From Chlamydiota bacterium (GTDB lineage: Bacteria > Auribacterota > UBA3054 > B51-G9), in contig JAUVKG010000170.1 in assembly GCA_030596365.1 (NCBI GenBank), positions 1-6,311 on the forward strand: 6,311 bases of DNA. Direction: 5' to 3'. The translations under genes and the position numbers were made by a program. Shown here in pieces: positions 1-4,907 of this stretch (position 1 is its first letter; every line of letters starts with the position of its first letter). Under the pieces are notes generated by a model that saw only the letters and a list, made by a program, of their open reading frames with translations, did not search any database and was not told the DNA's origin.

Positions 1-864
1 ATTATCATTGTCGGTGGGGGAGTCATCGGTTGTGAATTTGCTAATATCTTAAATACTTTCGGCGTAAAAGTAACTGTAGTTGAAATGCTTGACAGACTGC
101 TTCCACTTGAAGACAAAGATATTTCCAAAGCAGTTACTAAAAAGTTTAAAGATACCGGCATCGATGTCAGAACAGGTGTAGCTATAGAAAATATTAAAAT
201 CACCGCAAACGGTGTTGGCGGTAAAATTGAAGGTAAACCTCTTTCGGCTCAAATGATGCTCGTGGGTGTCGGTCGAGCGTTAAATACTAAAAATATCGGT
301 CTTGAAGATGCCGGTGTTAAACTTGATAAAATCGGTGCGGTAATTGTCAATGAAAGATTGCAGACCTCTGTCGCGAATATTTACGCAATAGGCGATATTA
401 CAAATAAAATGCAGCTCGCTCATGTAGCTAGTGCACAGGGGATTGTTGCCGCGATAAATGCAGCAGGCGGAATGGAAAAAATGGATTACAGAGTTGTTCC
501 TAATTGTATTTTCACAATCCCTGAAATCGGTACTGTGGGAATGACTGAAGCAGAAGCAAAAGAAGCAGGGGACATCAAGGTTGGGAAATTCTATTATGCA
601 GGACTTGGTAAAGCTCTCGCCGCAGGAGAACCGGAAGGCTTTTATAAAATCATCGCTGACGCGAAAACAGATGAAATTCTCGGAGTTCAAATTTATGGTG
701 CTCACGCTACTGATATAATCGCTGAAGCGGCTGTAGCGATGAAACTCGAATCAACTGCTGAAGAGCTTGGCAAAACGATTCACGCTCATCCGACGTTAGC
801 AGAAGGTGTTATGGAAGCCGCGCATGCGTTACACGGCGAATGCATCCACATGCCGGCGAAGTAA
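1..864 (+). CDS. lpdA: Dihydrolipoyl dehydrogenase, C-terminal part (5' end outside window)
   Basis: This flavoprotein reoxidises dihydrolipoyl groups of 2-oxoacid dehydrogenase or glycine cleavage complexes with NAD+ in the cytoplasm. The frame is open from base 1, so the gene is cut by the window edge; 287 residues are visible of a family length near 450-470. What remains begins inside the NAD-binding domain: GGGVIG at visible residues 5-10 and an acidic residue ending the second beta strand (VTVVE, about 24-28). Then comes the second FAD-contacting motif AIGDI (129-133) and the dimerisation domain with the catalytic pair in HAHPTLAE (second His about 263, Glu about 268). The N-terminal FAD motif and redox CxxxxC are upstream and cannot be checked. 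The gene ends normally with TAA and is followed by repeats and a shared terminator. No partner gene of a lipoyl complex is visible, so the complex it serves is unknown. Family assignment is firm; mercuric-reductase-like relatives are less likely given the HPTLAE ending. Confidence 0.93.
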   Translation: MIIVGGGVIGCEFANILNTFGVKVTVVEMLDRLLPLEDKDISKAVTKKFKDTGIDVRTGVAIENIKITANGVGGKIEGKPLSAQMMLVGVGRALNTKNIGLEDAGVKLDKIGAVIVNERLQTSVANIYAIGDITNKMQLAHVASAQGIVAAINAAGGMEKMDYRVVPNCIFTIPEIGTVGMTEAEAKEAGDIKVGKFYYAGLGKALAAGEPEGFYKIIADAKTDEILGVQIYGAHATDIIAEAAVAMKLESTAEELGKTIHAHPTLAEGVMEAAHALHGECIHMPAK

Positions 865-875
865 GCCGCACTCTT

Positions 876-977
876 GACCCGCGTATGCTGGGTTCCAAGT
901 GCGAGCAGTGGAGCAGTGAGTGGTGAGTAGTGGAGGGACGCTGCCGCGACCCGCGTATGCCGGGTTCCCCAGCGTCC
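876..977. repeat. GC-rich intergenic repeat block with two copies of a 21-nt unit
   Basis: A 21-nt unit beginning GACCCGCGTATGC occurs at 876-896 and again at 948-968, differing at one base (T versus C at unit position 14). Between them is a purine-rich stretch with an 8-nt direct repeat (GAGCAGTG at 903-910 and 911-918) and degenerate GTGAGTAGTGG-like copies. The second unit is enclosed by an 8-bp inverted repeat, GGACGCTG at 936-943 with CAGCGTCC at 970-977. The unit itself can fold as ACCCG/CGGGT with a 7-nt loop. The block is much richer in G and C than the rest of the window. It has no convincing reading frame, and I see no known element in it. Confidence 0.6.
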
Positions 978-1032
978 TAATTGGAGGATATGGAGTGCAG
1001 GCAACGAAGTAACGCTGTATTCACGTTCATGT

Positions 1033-1058
1033 TGGAATTTTGCGATAGCGAAATTTCA
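1033..1058. repeat. Intergenic hairpin with a GATA loop
   Basis: The arms 1033-1043 and 1048-1058 pair over 11 positions, two of them G-T wobbles, around the loop GATA. No T run follows on either strand, so it does not look like an intrinsic terminator. It lies in the non-coding space downstream of lpd and is probably part of a dispersed hairpin repeat. Function unknown. Confidence 0.45.
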
Positions 1059-1141
1059 TTTACTGCGCGGGCGCAAAGCGACCGAAATACTTTGGATTGC
1101 GAATTGATGGAATGATGGATAACCACCCCTCCCTGCGGGCA

Positions 1142-1162
1142 CCTCTCCTTGGTAAGGAGGGG
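1142..1162. repeat. Intergenic hairpin with CTCC/GGAGG arms
   Basis: CCTCTCCTT (1142-1150) pairs with AAGGAGGGG (1154-1162) over 9 positions with one G-T wobble and a 3-nt loop. It is preceded by CACCCCTCCCTGCGGGCAC, which could offer the right arm an alternative partner. From memory, hairpins of this wording recur between genes in several uncultured-lineage genomes; I cannot verify that here. It precedes the terminator at 1175. Confidence 0.5.
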
Positions 1163-1174
1163 AATTATTGAATT

Positions 1175-1212
1175 AAAAAAGCCGCGAGACGAAATGTCTT
1201 GCGGCTTTTTTT
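1175..1212. terminator. Bidirectional Rho-independent terminator between lpd and larB
   Basis: The left arm GCCGCGAGAC (1181-1190) pairs with GTCTTGCGGC (1196-1205) around the loop GAAAT, with one G-T wobble. The stem is flanked by six A residues (1175-1180) on the left and seven T residues (1206-1212) on the right. The A and T runs let it act on both strands, which suits its place between the converging lpd (+) and larB (-) genes. Confidence 0.92.
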
Positions 1213-1239
1213 GTCCATCGTGTCCATTAGGTCCATCAT
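1213..1239. repeat. Three tandem 9-nt units (GTCCATNNN) across the larB stop codon
   Basis: GTCCAT recurs at exactly 9-nt spacing at 1213, 1222 and 1231. The TGA stop of larB (1238-1236 on the minus strand) lies inside the third unit. This is one of several repeats with a period of about 9 nt in this window that touch gene ends. Confidence 0.6.
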
Positions 1240-1889
1240 TTCTTTTTCGAAATCAACGAAATGATTTTCGTTGCCAAAACTGCTGCTCCAAAACCATTAT
1301 CAATATTCACAACGCCTATCCCACCGGAACAGGATGTAAGCATAGTAAACAATGGCGTCAATCCGTTAAGATGGGTTCCATAACCAACAGAAGTAGGCAC
1401 TGCAATCACCGGACTTTCAGTCATTCCGGCAACAACACTTGGCAATGCGCCTTCCATTCCTGCGATTGCGATAATCACGTCCGCGGCATTTATTTTTTCT
1501 TCATGAGCGAGCAATCTGTGAATTCCTGCCACGCCGCAATCGCCGAACATTTCAACATTTACTCCGAAGAACTTCATAACGCCAAAACATTCCCGAGCGA
1601 CTTTTTCATCTGACGTTCCTGCGGCAATTATCAAAGCATTCCCGGGTTTAGATATTTCCGGGGAACTGCCGACGATAAAATATTCTCCGACGTCATCGAA
1701 AAAAAACTTTTCGAATCCGCCGGCTATTTTTTCTTTTTTATCCGGAGAAAGCCGTGTTCCCCTAACTGACTTTCCTTTTTCAACAAAAGAAGTTATTATT
1801 TGTGTAATTTGTTCCGGTGATTTATGTTCGCAATAAATGACTTCCGGACAACCGGTTCTTTTTTCTCTGTCAAAATCAATGTTTATCAT
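1236..1889 (-). CDS. larB: LarB, pyridinium-3,5-biscarboxylate mononucleotide synthase (nickel-pincer cofactor synthesis)
   Basis: LarB carboxylates the pyridine ring of nicotinate adenine dinucleotide and hydrolyses the phosphoanhydride, giving the biscarboxylate mononucleotide that LarE then thiolates. From the start chosen here the protein has 217 residues. Visible motifs are FDREKRTGCPEV near the N-terminus (about 6-17), AGTSD (90-94), DCGVAGIHRLL (117-127), AGMEGALPSVV (143-153), VPTSVGYG (164-171) and a C-terminal SCSGGIGVVNIDNGFGA (186-202). These match the AIR-carboxylase (PurE)-like fold of the family and include the conserved Cys before the NIDNGFGA block. I chose the ATG at 1889, preceded by a weak GGA. 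The longer frame from 1934 has no Shine-Dalgarno and begins inside an inverted repeat. Known LarB proteins often carry about 30 further N-terminal residues, which are absent here. larC is not in the window. The closing lpd-larB terminator and a roughly 270-bp repeat-rich gap to larE suggest separate transcription or a loose operon. Confidence 0.9.
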   Translation of the reverse strand: MINIDFDREKRTGCPEVIYCEHKSPEQITQIITSFVEKGKSVRGTRLSPDKKEKIAGGFEKFFFDDVGEYFIVGSSPEISKPGNALIIAAGTSDEKVARECFGVMKFFGVNVEMFGDCGVAGIHRLLAHEEKINAADVIIAIAGMEGALPSVVAGMTESPVIAVPTSVGYGTHLNGLTPLFTMLTSCSGGIGVVNIDNGFGAAVLATKIISLISKKK

Positions 1890-1920
1890 GTTTATATCCA
1901 AATGTTTAAATATTTTTAAA

Positions 1921-2013
1921 CACATAAGAGACATAAGGTAACATAAGTTTTTAAAAATTATAATTATAAAAGTTTTTGTTATTTTCCTTATATGCTCTTA
2001 TGTTTCTTATGTG
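1921..2013. repeat. Imperfect inverted repeat of CTTATGT units upstream of larB
   Basis: Arms 1921-1947 and 1987-2013 are reverse complements at 22 of 27 positions and enclose a 39-bp, almost pure A/T spacer. Each arm contains CTTATGT-like words spaced 9-10 nt apart. The left arm overlaps the extended larB reading frame, and the spacer contains TATAAT-like words that could be promoter elements on the minus strand. No convincing -35 box is visible. It is a palindromic repeat with no recognisable coding content. Confidence 0.65.
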
Positions 2014-2036
2014 GTTCGGTTTTTTAATATTCATTT

Positions 2037-2111
2037 GCCACGAAGACTCTAAGACACTAAGAATACAAAAACAATAATTATTTCTTCTTCGTGTCTTCGT
2101 GCCTTAGTGGC
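2037..2111. repeat. Inverted repeat of 9-nt-period ACGAAGAC/CTAAGACA units
   Basis: Arms 2037-2063 and 2085-2111 are reverse complements at 22 of 27 positions, with a 21-nt A/T-rich centre. Inside each arm the words CACGAAGAC, CTAAGACA and CTAAGAA follow one another with a period of about 9 nt. Repeats of this wording are, from memory, common between genes in many environmental bacterial genomes. No gene is encoded. It separates larE from larB. Confidence 0.7.
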
Positions 2112-2142
2112 TATTTACTTTTTCGGTTGAGTGTTTCTGCTT

Positions 2143-2173
2143 TCACGGATTACGGACCACGGGTTACGGGTTA
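2143..2173. repeat. Short direct repeat (ACGGATTACGGA / ACGGGTTACGGG) at the larE 3' end
   Basis: Two 12-nt units at 2145-2156 and 2159-2170 match at 10 positions and lie 14 nt apart, with a further GGTTA at the right end. The repeat runs into larE: the last codons Asn-Pro and the TAA stop (2172-2164, minus strand) are repeat sequence. Confidence 0.55.
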
Positions 2174-2946
2174 AAGCTTCCCGTTCGATAACCTTCCAAA
2201 TCCAGTGTCACAAATTTTTTGCCAAGCAATTCTGCATTGTTTTTTATTTCATCCAAATGAATGAAAAAATCCTTGAATTTGTCTTCTTCTATTTCTATTC
2301 GTACTAAATTAGTGTGAATCCTCGCACGAACCTGTCTGAAACCAAGCCGCCTTAATGAATCCTCAAATTTATCTATATTAGCTAAAAGTTCATCTGATAC
2401 TTCCGTTCCGTAATTTATTCTGGAAATTAAACACGCGTTAGACGGCTGAATATATTCATCAAGATTCTGTTCTTTCAGATAATCAAAAATTTCTTTTTTG
2501 CCGATCTTAAAATATAAAAACGGCGAAAAAACATCCAGCTCTTTTAATGCCTGCATTCCGGGACGGTAATCACCTTTATCATCCAGATTCGTTCCGTCAG
2601 CTATGATATCCGCGTTAACTTTCCCCGCCATATCTTTTAACAAGGTGAAAATATGCGTTTTGCAGTAATAGCATCTTTTGATATCACTTTTTCTAAGTTC
2701 TTCTATTTTTAATACATCTACTTTAACGATTTTATGCTCTATATTAAATTTTTTGCAAAACGATATCGCGCGATTTAATTCTATTTCAGGAATGTGTGCG
2801 CCTTGAACGGTTACAGCTGTAACGTTTACATCCGGTGTGCTTTTCAGAATGTGCAGTAACGCTGTACTGTCTGTACCGCCTGAAAAAGCGACCAGTATTT
2901 TTTTCCTCTTTAGGAAACCGGTCAATTTTTTAAGTTTTTCTGTCAT
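2164..2946 (-). CDS. larE: LarE-type ATP-dependent sulfur transferase, three-cysteine form
   Basis: LarE adenylates the carboxylates of the LarB product and inserts sulfur, giving the dithio precursor of the nickel-pincer nucleotide. The PP-loop SGGTDST is at residues 22-28 of the 260-residue protein, followed by a CYYC pair (Cys92 and Cys95) and a third Cys172 in NACLISRINYG. Family knowledge: LarE with one Cys at the last position sacrifices that sulfur, whereas LarE with this three-Cys pattern (Thermotoga, methanogens) holds a [4Fe-4S] cluster and can turn over. The C-terminal LEGYRTGS motif is intact, but the last residues and stop are repeat sequence. I start at ATG 2946; the longer frame begins with TTG in a hairpin loop at 2979. 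There is no good Shine-Dalgarno, and an extended -10 box lies 9 nt upstream, so weak or leaderless expression is possible. It follows MOSC-mogA by 45 nt. A role in Moco sulfuration cannot be excluded. Confidence 0.88.
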   Translation of the reverse strand: MTEKLKKLTGFLKRKKILVAFSGGTDSTALLHILKSTPDVNVTAVTVQGAHIPEIELNRAISFCKKFNIEHKIVKVDVLKIEELRKSDIKRCYYCKTHIFTLLKDMAGKVNADIIADGTNLDDKGDYRPGMQALKELDVFSPFLYFKIGKKEIFDYLKEQNLDEYIQPSNACLISRINYGTEVSDELLANIDKFEDSLRRLGFRQVRARIHTNLVRIEIEEDKFKDFFIHLDEIKNNAELLGKKFVTLDLEGYRTGSFNP

Positions 2947-2955
2947 AATAAGGAT

Positions 2956-2961
2956 ATTATA
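2956..2961 (-). promoter_or_regulatory. Possible internal extended -10 promoter for larE
   Basis: On the minus strand TGGTATAAT reads as an extended -10 (TG-N-TATAAT) ending 9 nt before the larE ATG. No good -35 lies at 17 nt; TTGAAA is only 12 nt away. A transcript from here would have almost no leader. It could give larE some expression independent of the riboswitch. Confidence 0.3.
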
Positions 2962-2964
2962 CCA

Positions 2965-2994
2965 TAAATTAGTTTTCAAAAGAAAACTAATTTA
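2965..2994 (-). other. 13-bp perfect A/T-rich hairpin between MOSC-mogA and larE
   Basis: 2965-2977 and 2982-2994 are perfect reverse complements around an AAAA loop (TTTT on the transcript). The hairpin starts at the TAA of MOSC-mogA and ends before the larE promoter-like box. It is weak in G/C and has no T tract, so it is a poor terminator. An intercistronic processing or stability element, or a partial attenuator, is more likely. Confidence 0.5.
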
Positions 2995-3915
2995 ATGCAG
3001 ATCTATATTTTTTATTGTTAATATTGCATGATCAAGACTTTTTTGGATTTCATGAATGTATTCAGTTACCGCTTTTACGCTGCCGGGTAAAGAGTAAATA
3101 AGTGTTTTATTTATTACTCCGGCTATAGAGCGGCTTAATAATGCGGAAGGTATTTTTTCTCCATATTTAATTCTTATATGTTCCATAATTCCCGGGATTT
3201 CTTTATCAAGCATAGGTTTTATAACATCAGGTGTAATATCTTTTGAACTTATACCTGTACCGCCTGTTGTAAAAATAATATCAAATTCTTCAACATCTGA
3301 TAATTCATCTTTTAATTTATCCTCATTATCAGGAATAATAATATTTACAAAGTCAGCTGAAAGATTACTGTTAGTATAATGAACATTCAATAATTCTTTA
3401 ATTTTCGGACCACTTCGATCGGTATATTCGCCTGAAGAGGCGCGATCACTTAAAGTAATAATTTTTATTTTTAACGGAGCCGGTTTATATATAATTTCAT
3501 CATTCGCTTTTATCAGCCCGCCGGTTATAACGCGGCAGAAAAGCCCGTTTTTCGGCATAACGCATTTACCTATTTCCTGAAATATAGCGCATCCGTCTCC
3601 GTGACATTTTTTACCTATTTGAGTTACTTCCAACTCAACATCCCCAATGAGAAATTTATCAAGAATAGAAACATCTGACAAATTGATACCTTCTACAGTA
3701 ATATTTTCAGCGAATTCTCCCCATTTAAACGTTCTGCCGGCCTTAACCCCGAATTCTTCAATACTTTCTTTTGAAAGTAAACTGATCTGTCGATGCCAAT
3801 TACCGGCATGAGCATCTCCAACAATTCCATTTTCATTTAAGGTGATTACATTAACCGGACATTTAATAACGCCTTTTTCTTTTGAAATATTTACTGATAC
3901 AACTTTTATACTCAT
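2992..3915 (-). CDS. MOSC domain fused to MogA-type molybdopterin adenylyltransferase
   Basis: This is a 307-residue two-domain cytoplasmic protein. Residues 1 to about 145 form a MOSC domain: GDAHAGNWHRQISLL (33-47), GEFAENITVEGI (66-77), the cysteine cluster KKCHGDGCAI (Cys104, Cys109) with Cys118, and FCRVITGG (126-133). MOSC domains are found in molybdenum cofactor sulfurases and Moco-binding reductases. Residues 148-307 are a MogA/MoaB domain: TLSDRASSGEYTDRSG (154-169), TTGGTG (216-221), DITPD (226-230) and LPGSVKA (276-282). That domain activates molybdopterin as the AMP adduct for MoeA. The ATG at 3915 is preceded by AGGGA 8 nt away, inside the 14-nt gap after moaC, so the two genes are surely cotranscribed. 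All MogA signature motifs are present, so this half should be active. The MOSC half could deliver or modify finished cofactor. MOSC-MogA fusions are known from other bacteria; the pairing with larE just downstream is the unusual part. Confidence 0.9.
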   Translation of the reverse strand: MSIKVVSVNISKEKGVIKCPVNVITLNENGIVGDAHAGNWHRQISLLSKESIEEFGVKAGRTFKWGEFAENITVEGINLSDVSILDKFLIGDVELEVTQIGKKCHGDGCAIFQEIGKCVMPKNGLFCRVITGGLIKANDEIIYKPAPLKIKIITLSDRASSGEYTDRSGPKIKELLNVHYTNSNLSADFVNIIIPDNEDKLKDELSDVEEFDIIFTTGGTGISSKDITPDVIKPMLDKEIPGIMEHIRIKYGEKIPSALLSRSIAGVINKTLIYSLPGSVKAVTEYIHEIQKSLDHAILTIKNIDLH

Positions 3916-3929
3916 TTTTTAATTCCCTG

Positions 3930-4376
3930 TTATTTTATGGTTTTAGTTTTTTCAGTTAAAGTAATCCCGCCAATTTCCATATTTTTATCTACCGCTTTGC
4001 ACATGTCATAAATTGTAAGCAAAGCTACTGATACGGCTGTCAATGCTTCCATTTCAACACCGGTTTGTCCTGTACACTTTACTTCGCTTTTAATATCAAT
4101 TCCGTCTTCGACTATTTCGGAATAAACACGAATATTTGTTAAAACTAACAAATGACAAAGAGGAATAAGTTCAAAAGTCTTTTTGGCAGCGTGGACGCCT
4201 GCGAGTTCCGCTGTTACCAGAACATTACCTTTTTTTATGTGATTTTCACAAATTAATTTGATCGTTTCTTTATTTAATTTAATGAAACCTTTTGCTTTTG
4301 CAATGCGATGCGAAACAGGTTTGTCACTTACATCAACCATTGCCGGTCTGTTATTATCAATATGAGTTAATTCCAT
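3930..4376 (-). CDS. moaC: MoaC, cyclic pyranopterin monophosphate synthase
   Basis: MoaC converts the MoaA product 3',8-cyclo-7,8-dihydro-GTP to cyclic pyranopterin monophosphate, an early step of Moco synthesis. The 148-residue length is close to the usual 155-160. Visible signatures are MVDVSDK (13-19), the conserved Lys in KKGNVL (Lys49), IPLCH (His75), TGVEMEALTAVSVALLTIYD (105-124, with Glu108, Glu110, Asp124) and Lys127 in MCKAVDK. By position these correspond to the known catalytic residues. Two oddities: the usual CHPL after the active-site His reads CHLL, and the C-terminus ends LTEKTKTIK without the usual Gly-Gly-Lys-Ser-Gly-like tail. The ATG at 4376 has AGGA 7 nt upstream. It is the first gene behind the leader RNA and promoter at 4409-4628, and is followed by MOSC-mogA after 14 nt. 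moaA, which must act first, is not in the window. Confidence 0.95.
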   Translation of the reverse strand: MELTHIDNNRPAMVDVSDKPVSHRIAKAKGFIKLNKETIKLICENHIKKGNVLVTAELAGVHAAKKTFELIPLCHLLVLTNIRVYSEIVEDGIDIKSEVKCTGQTGVEMEALTAVSVALLTIYDMCKAVDKNMEIGGITLTEKTKTIK

Positions 4377-4408
4377 ATTATTTTCCTGGATTATTTATAT
4401 TTGTATTT

Positions 4409-4588
4409 AGTGCCTGACCGAAAACCCCATAATCCGCATTTTTTAACCGGAGTACCGGCGACACCTCTTTTGGCGTTATTATTCTTTAAATCCTTTATCC
4501 GTGCCCCAAGGCATGAACGCAGGATTAAAAGAATCCTGCCATCTAAAATAGGCATCGTGCGAAAATAAGGAGTTTTCGGTCTGGCACT
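4409..4588 (-). promoter_or_regulatory. Candidate Moco-family riboswitch in the moaC leader
   Basis: The transcript leader folds into a closed multibranched structure. P1 pairs 4588-4569 with 4428-4409 over 20 positions, with one A-A mismatch and one G-U. Inside, after an A/U-rich internal loop, CGCA pairs with UGCG. The junction holds a perfect 8-bp hairpin at 4539-4519 (GCAGGAUU/AAUCCUGC), UGCC/GGCA around UUGG near 4513-4502, ACGCC/GGUGU, and CCGG/CCGG around UACU. A promoter at 4600-4628 would start RNA about 5 nt before P1. P1 ends 21 nt before the moaC AGGA, so control is more likely over translation than by termination; no T-run terminator is seen. Moco riboswitches are known to precede moa genes and repress them when Moco is plentiful. 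The call rests on size, architecture and context; I could not align it to the Rfam model. The extra 8-bp hairpin would favour the Mo form over the reported tungsten form. Confidence 0.72.
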
Positions 4589-4599
4589 ATTTATCGGAT

Positions 4600-4628
4600 A
4601 TTATAAATCAATTTCCTTTTTCAAGCAA
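4600..4628 (-). promoter_or_regulatory. Sigma70-type promoter of the moaC operon
   Basis: On the minus strand TTGCTT (4628-4623) and a consensus TATAAT (4605-4600) are separated by 17 nt. The expected start near 4593 is just before P1 of the leader RNA. A short inverted repeat (CCATTT 4631-4636, AAATGG 4644-4649) directly upstream of the -35 could be an operator, but nothing identifies a regulator. Confidence 0.65.
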
Positions 4629-4707
4629 CCCCATTTTTTATATAAATGGTACTAGACCAGAAAAAAATATTAAAAAATTAACATTTGATTTTAGTTATTC
4701 AAAAACT

Positions 4708-4724
4708 GAACCCTATAAGGGTTC
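4708..4724. repeat. 17-nt hairpin (GAACCCT/AGGGTTC)
   Basis: A perfect 7-bp stem with loop ATA. It is the first, counted from the left, of seven hairpins of 17 or 19 nt in the moeA-moaC gap. There is no T run, so terminator function is unlikely. Confidence 0.55.
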
Positions 4725-4730
4725 TTTACC

Positions 4731-4753
4731 GTAGCCCCGGGCATCGCCCGGGG
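4731..4753 (+). repeat. REP-like hairpin, copy A (GTAGCCC-GGGCATCGCCC-GGG)
   Basis: A perfect 8-bp G/C stem, CCCCGGGC (4735-4742) with GCCCGGGG (4746-4753), and loop ATC, led by GTAG. It matches the reverse complement of 4908-4930 at 21 of 23 positions. The two differences are the two sides of one base pair (C-G here, A-T there), so the hairpin is preserved. Confidence 0.7.
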
Positions 4754-4770
4754 TAAAATAAAAATAGATT

Positions 4771-4890
4771 GTTCCCTGTATGGGAACTTCAAAATAATGT
4801 GATGACCGGTAAACATTGAAGTTCCCCTACAGGGAACATCAAAATAACGTGATGACCGGTAAACATTGAAGTTCCCCTACAGGGAACATC
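4771..4890. repeat. 50-bp tandem repeat, 2.4 copies
   Basis: The copies are 4771-4820, 4821-4870 and a partial 4871-4890. Each begins with a 17-nt hairpin (GTTCCC/GGGAAC, loop of 5) followed by a near-identical 33-nt stretch containing GATGACCGGTAAAC. Copies 1 and 2 differ at seven positions, five of them in the hairpin loop. There the copy 1 hairpin reads as the reverse complement of the others except for one base, as if the loop had been flipped. The repeated inter-hairpin sequence rules out CRISPR spacers. No protein is encoded. Confidence 0.85.
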
Positions 4891-4907
4891 TTCGCTATTA
4901 CATAATT

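Noticed and set aside
876..968. tRNA or T-loop-like element (GGGTTCC words)
   Set aside because: No acceptor, D or anticodon stems can be built around either copy; the resemblance is only to a few bases.
786..1004. Leftward 72-residue reading frame over the lpd 3' end and repeat block
   Set aside because: It overlaps the conserved catalytic end of lpd on the opposite strand and runs through the GC-rich repeats; no domain or ribosome site supports it.
1149..1613. Rightward 154-residue reading frame antisense to larB
   Set aside because: It starts in a hairpin, crosses the terminator and is a shadow of the conserved larB coding sequence.
2979..2979. TTG start for larE giving 11 extra residues
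   Set aside because: It would lie in the loop of a hairpin with no ribosome site, and the extra residues are unlike LarE; the ATG at 2946 fits the family start.
4631..4649. ModE-type operator upstream of the moaC promoter
   Set aside because: There is only a 6-bp inverted repeat with an A/T centre; it does not show the TATAT-spaced half-sites of a ModE box convincingly.
4771..4890. CRISPR-like array (palindromic repeat at 50-nt spacing)
   Set aside because: The sequence between the hairpins is itself repeated almost perfectly, so there are no unique spacers; it is a plain tandem repeat, and no cas gene is near.
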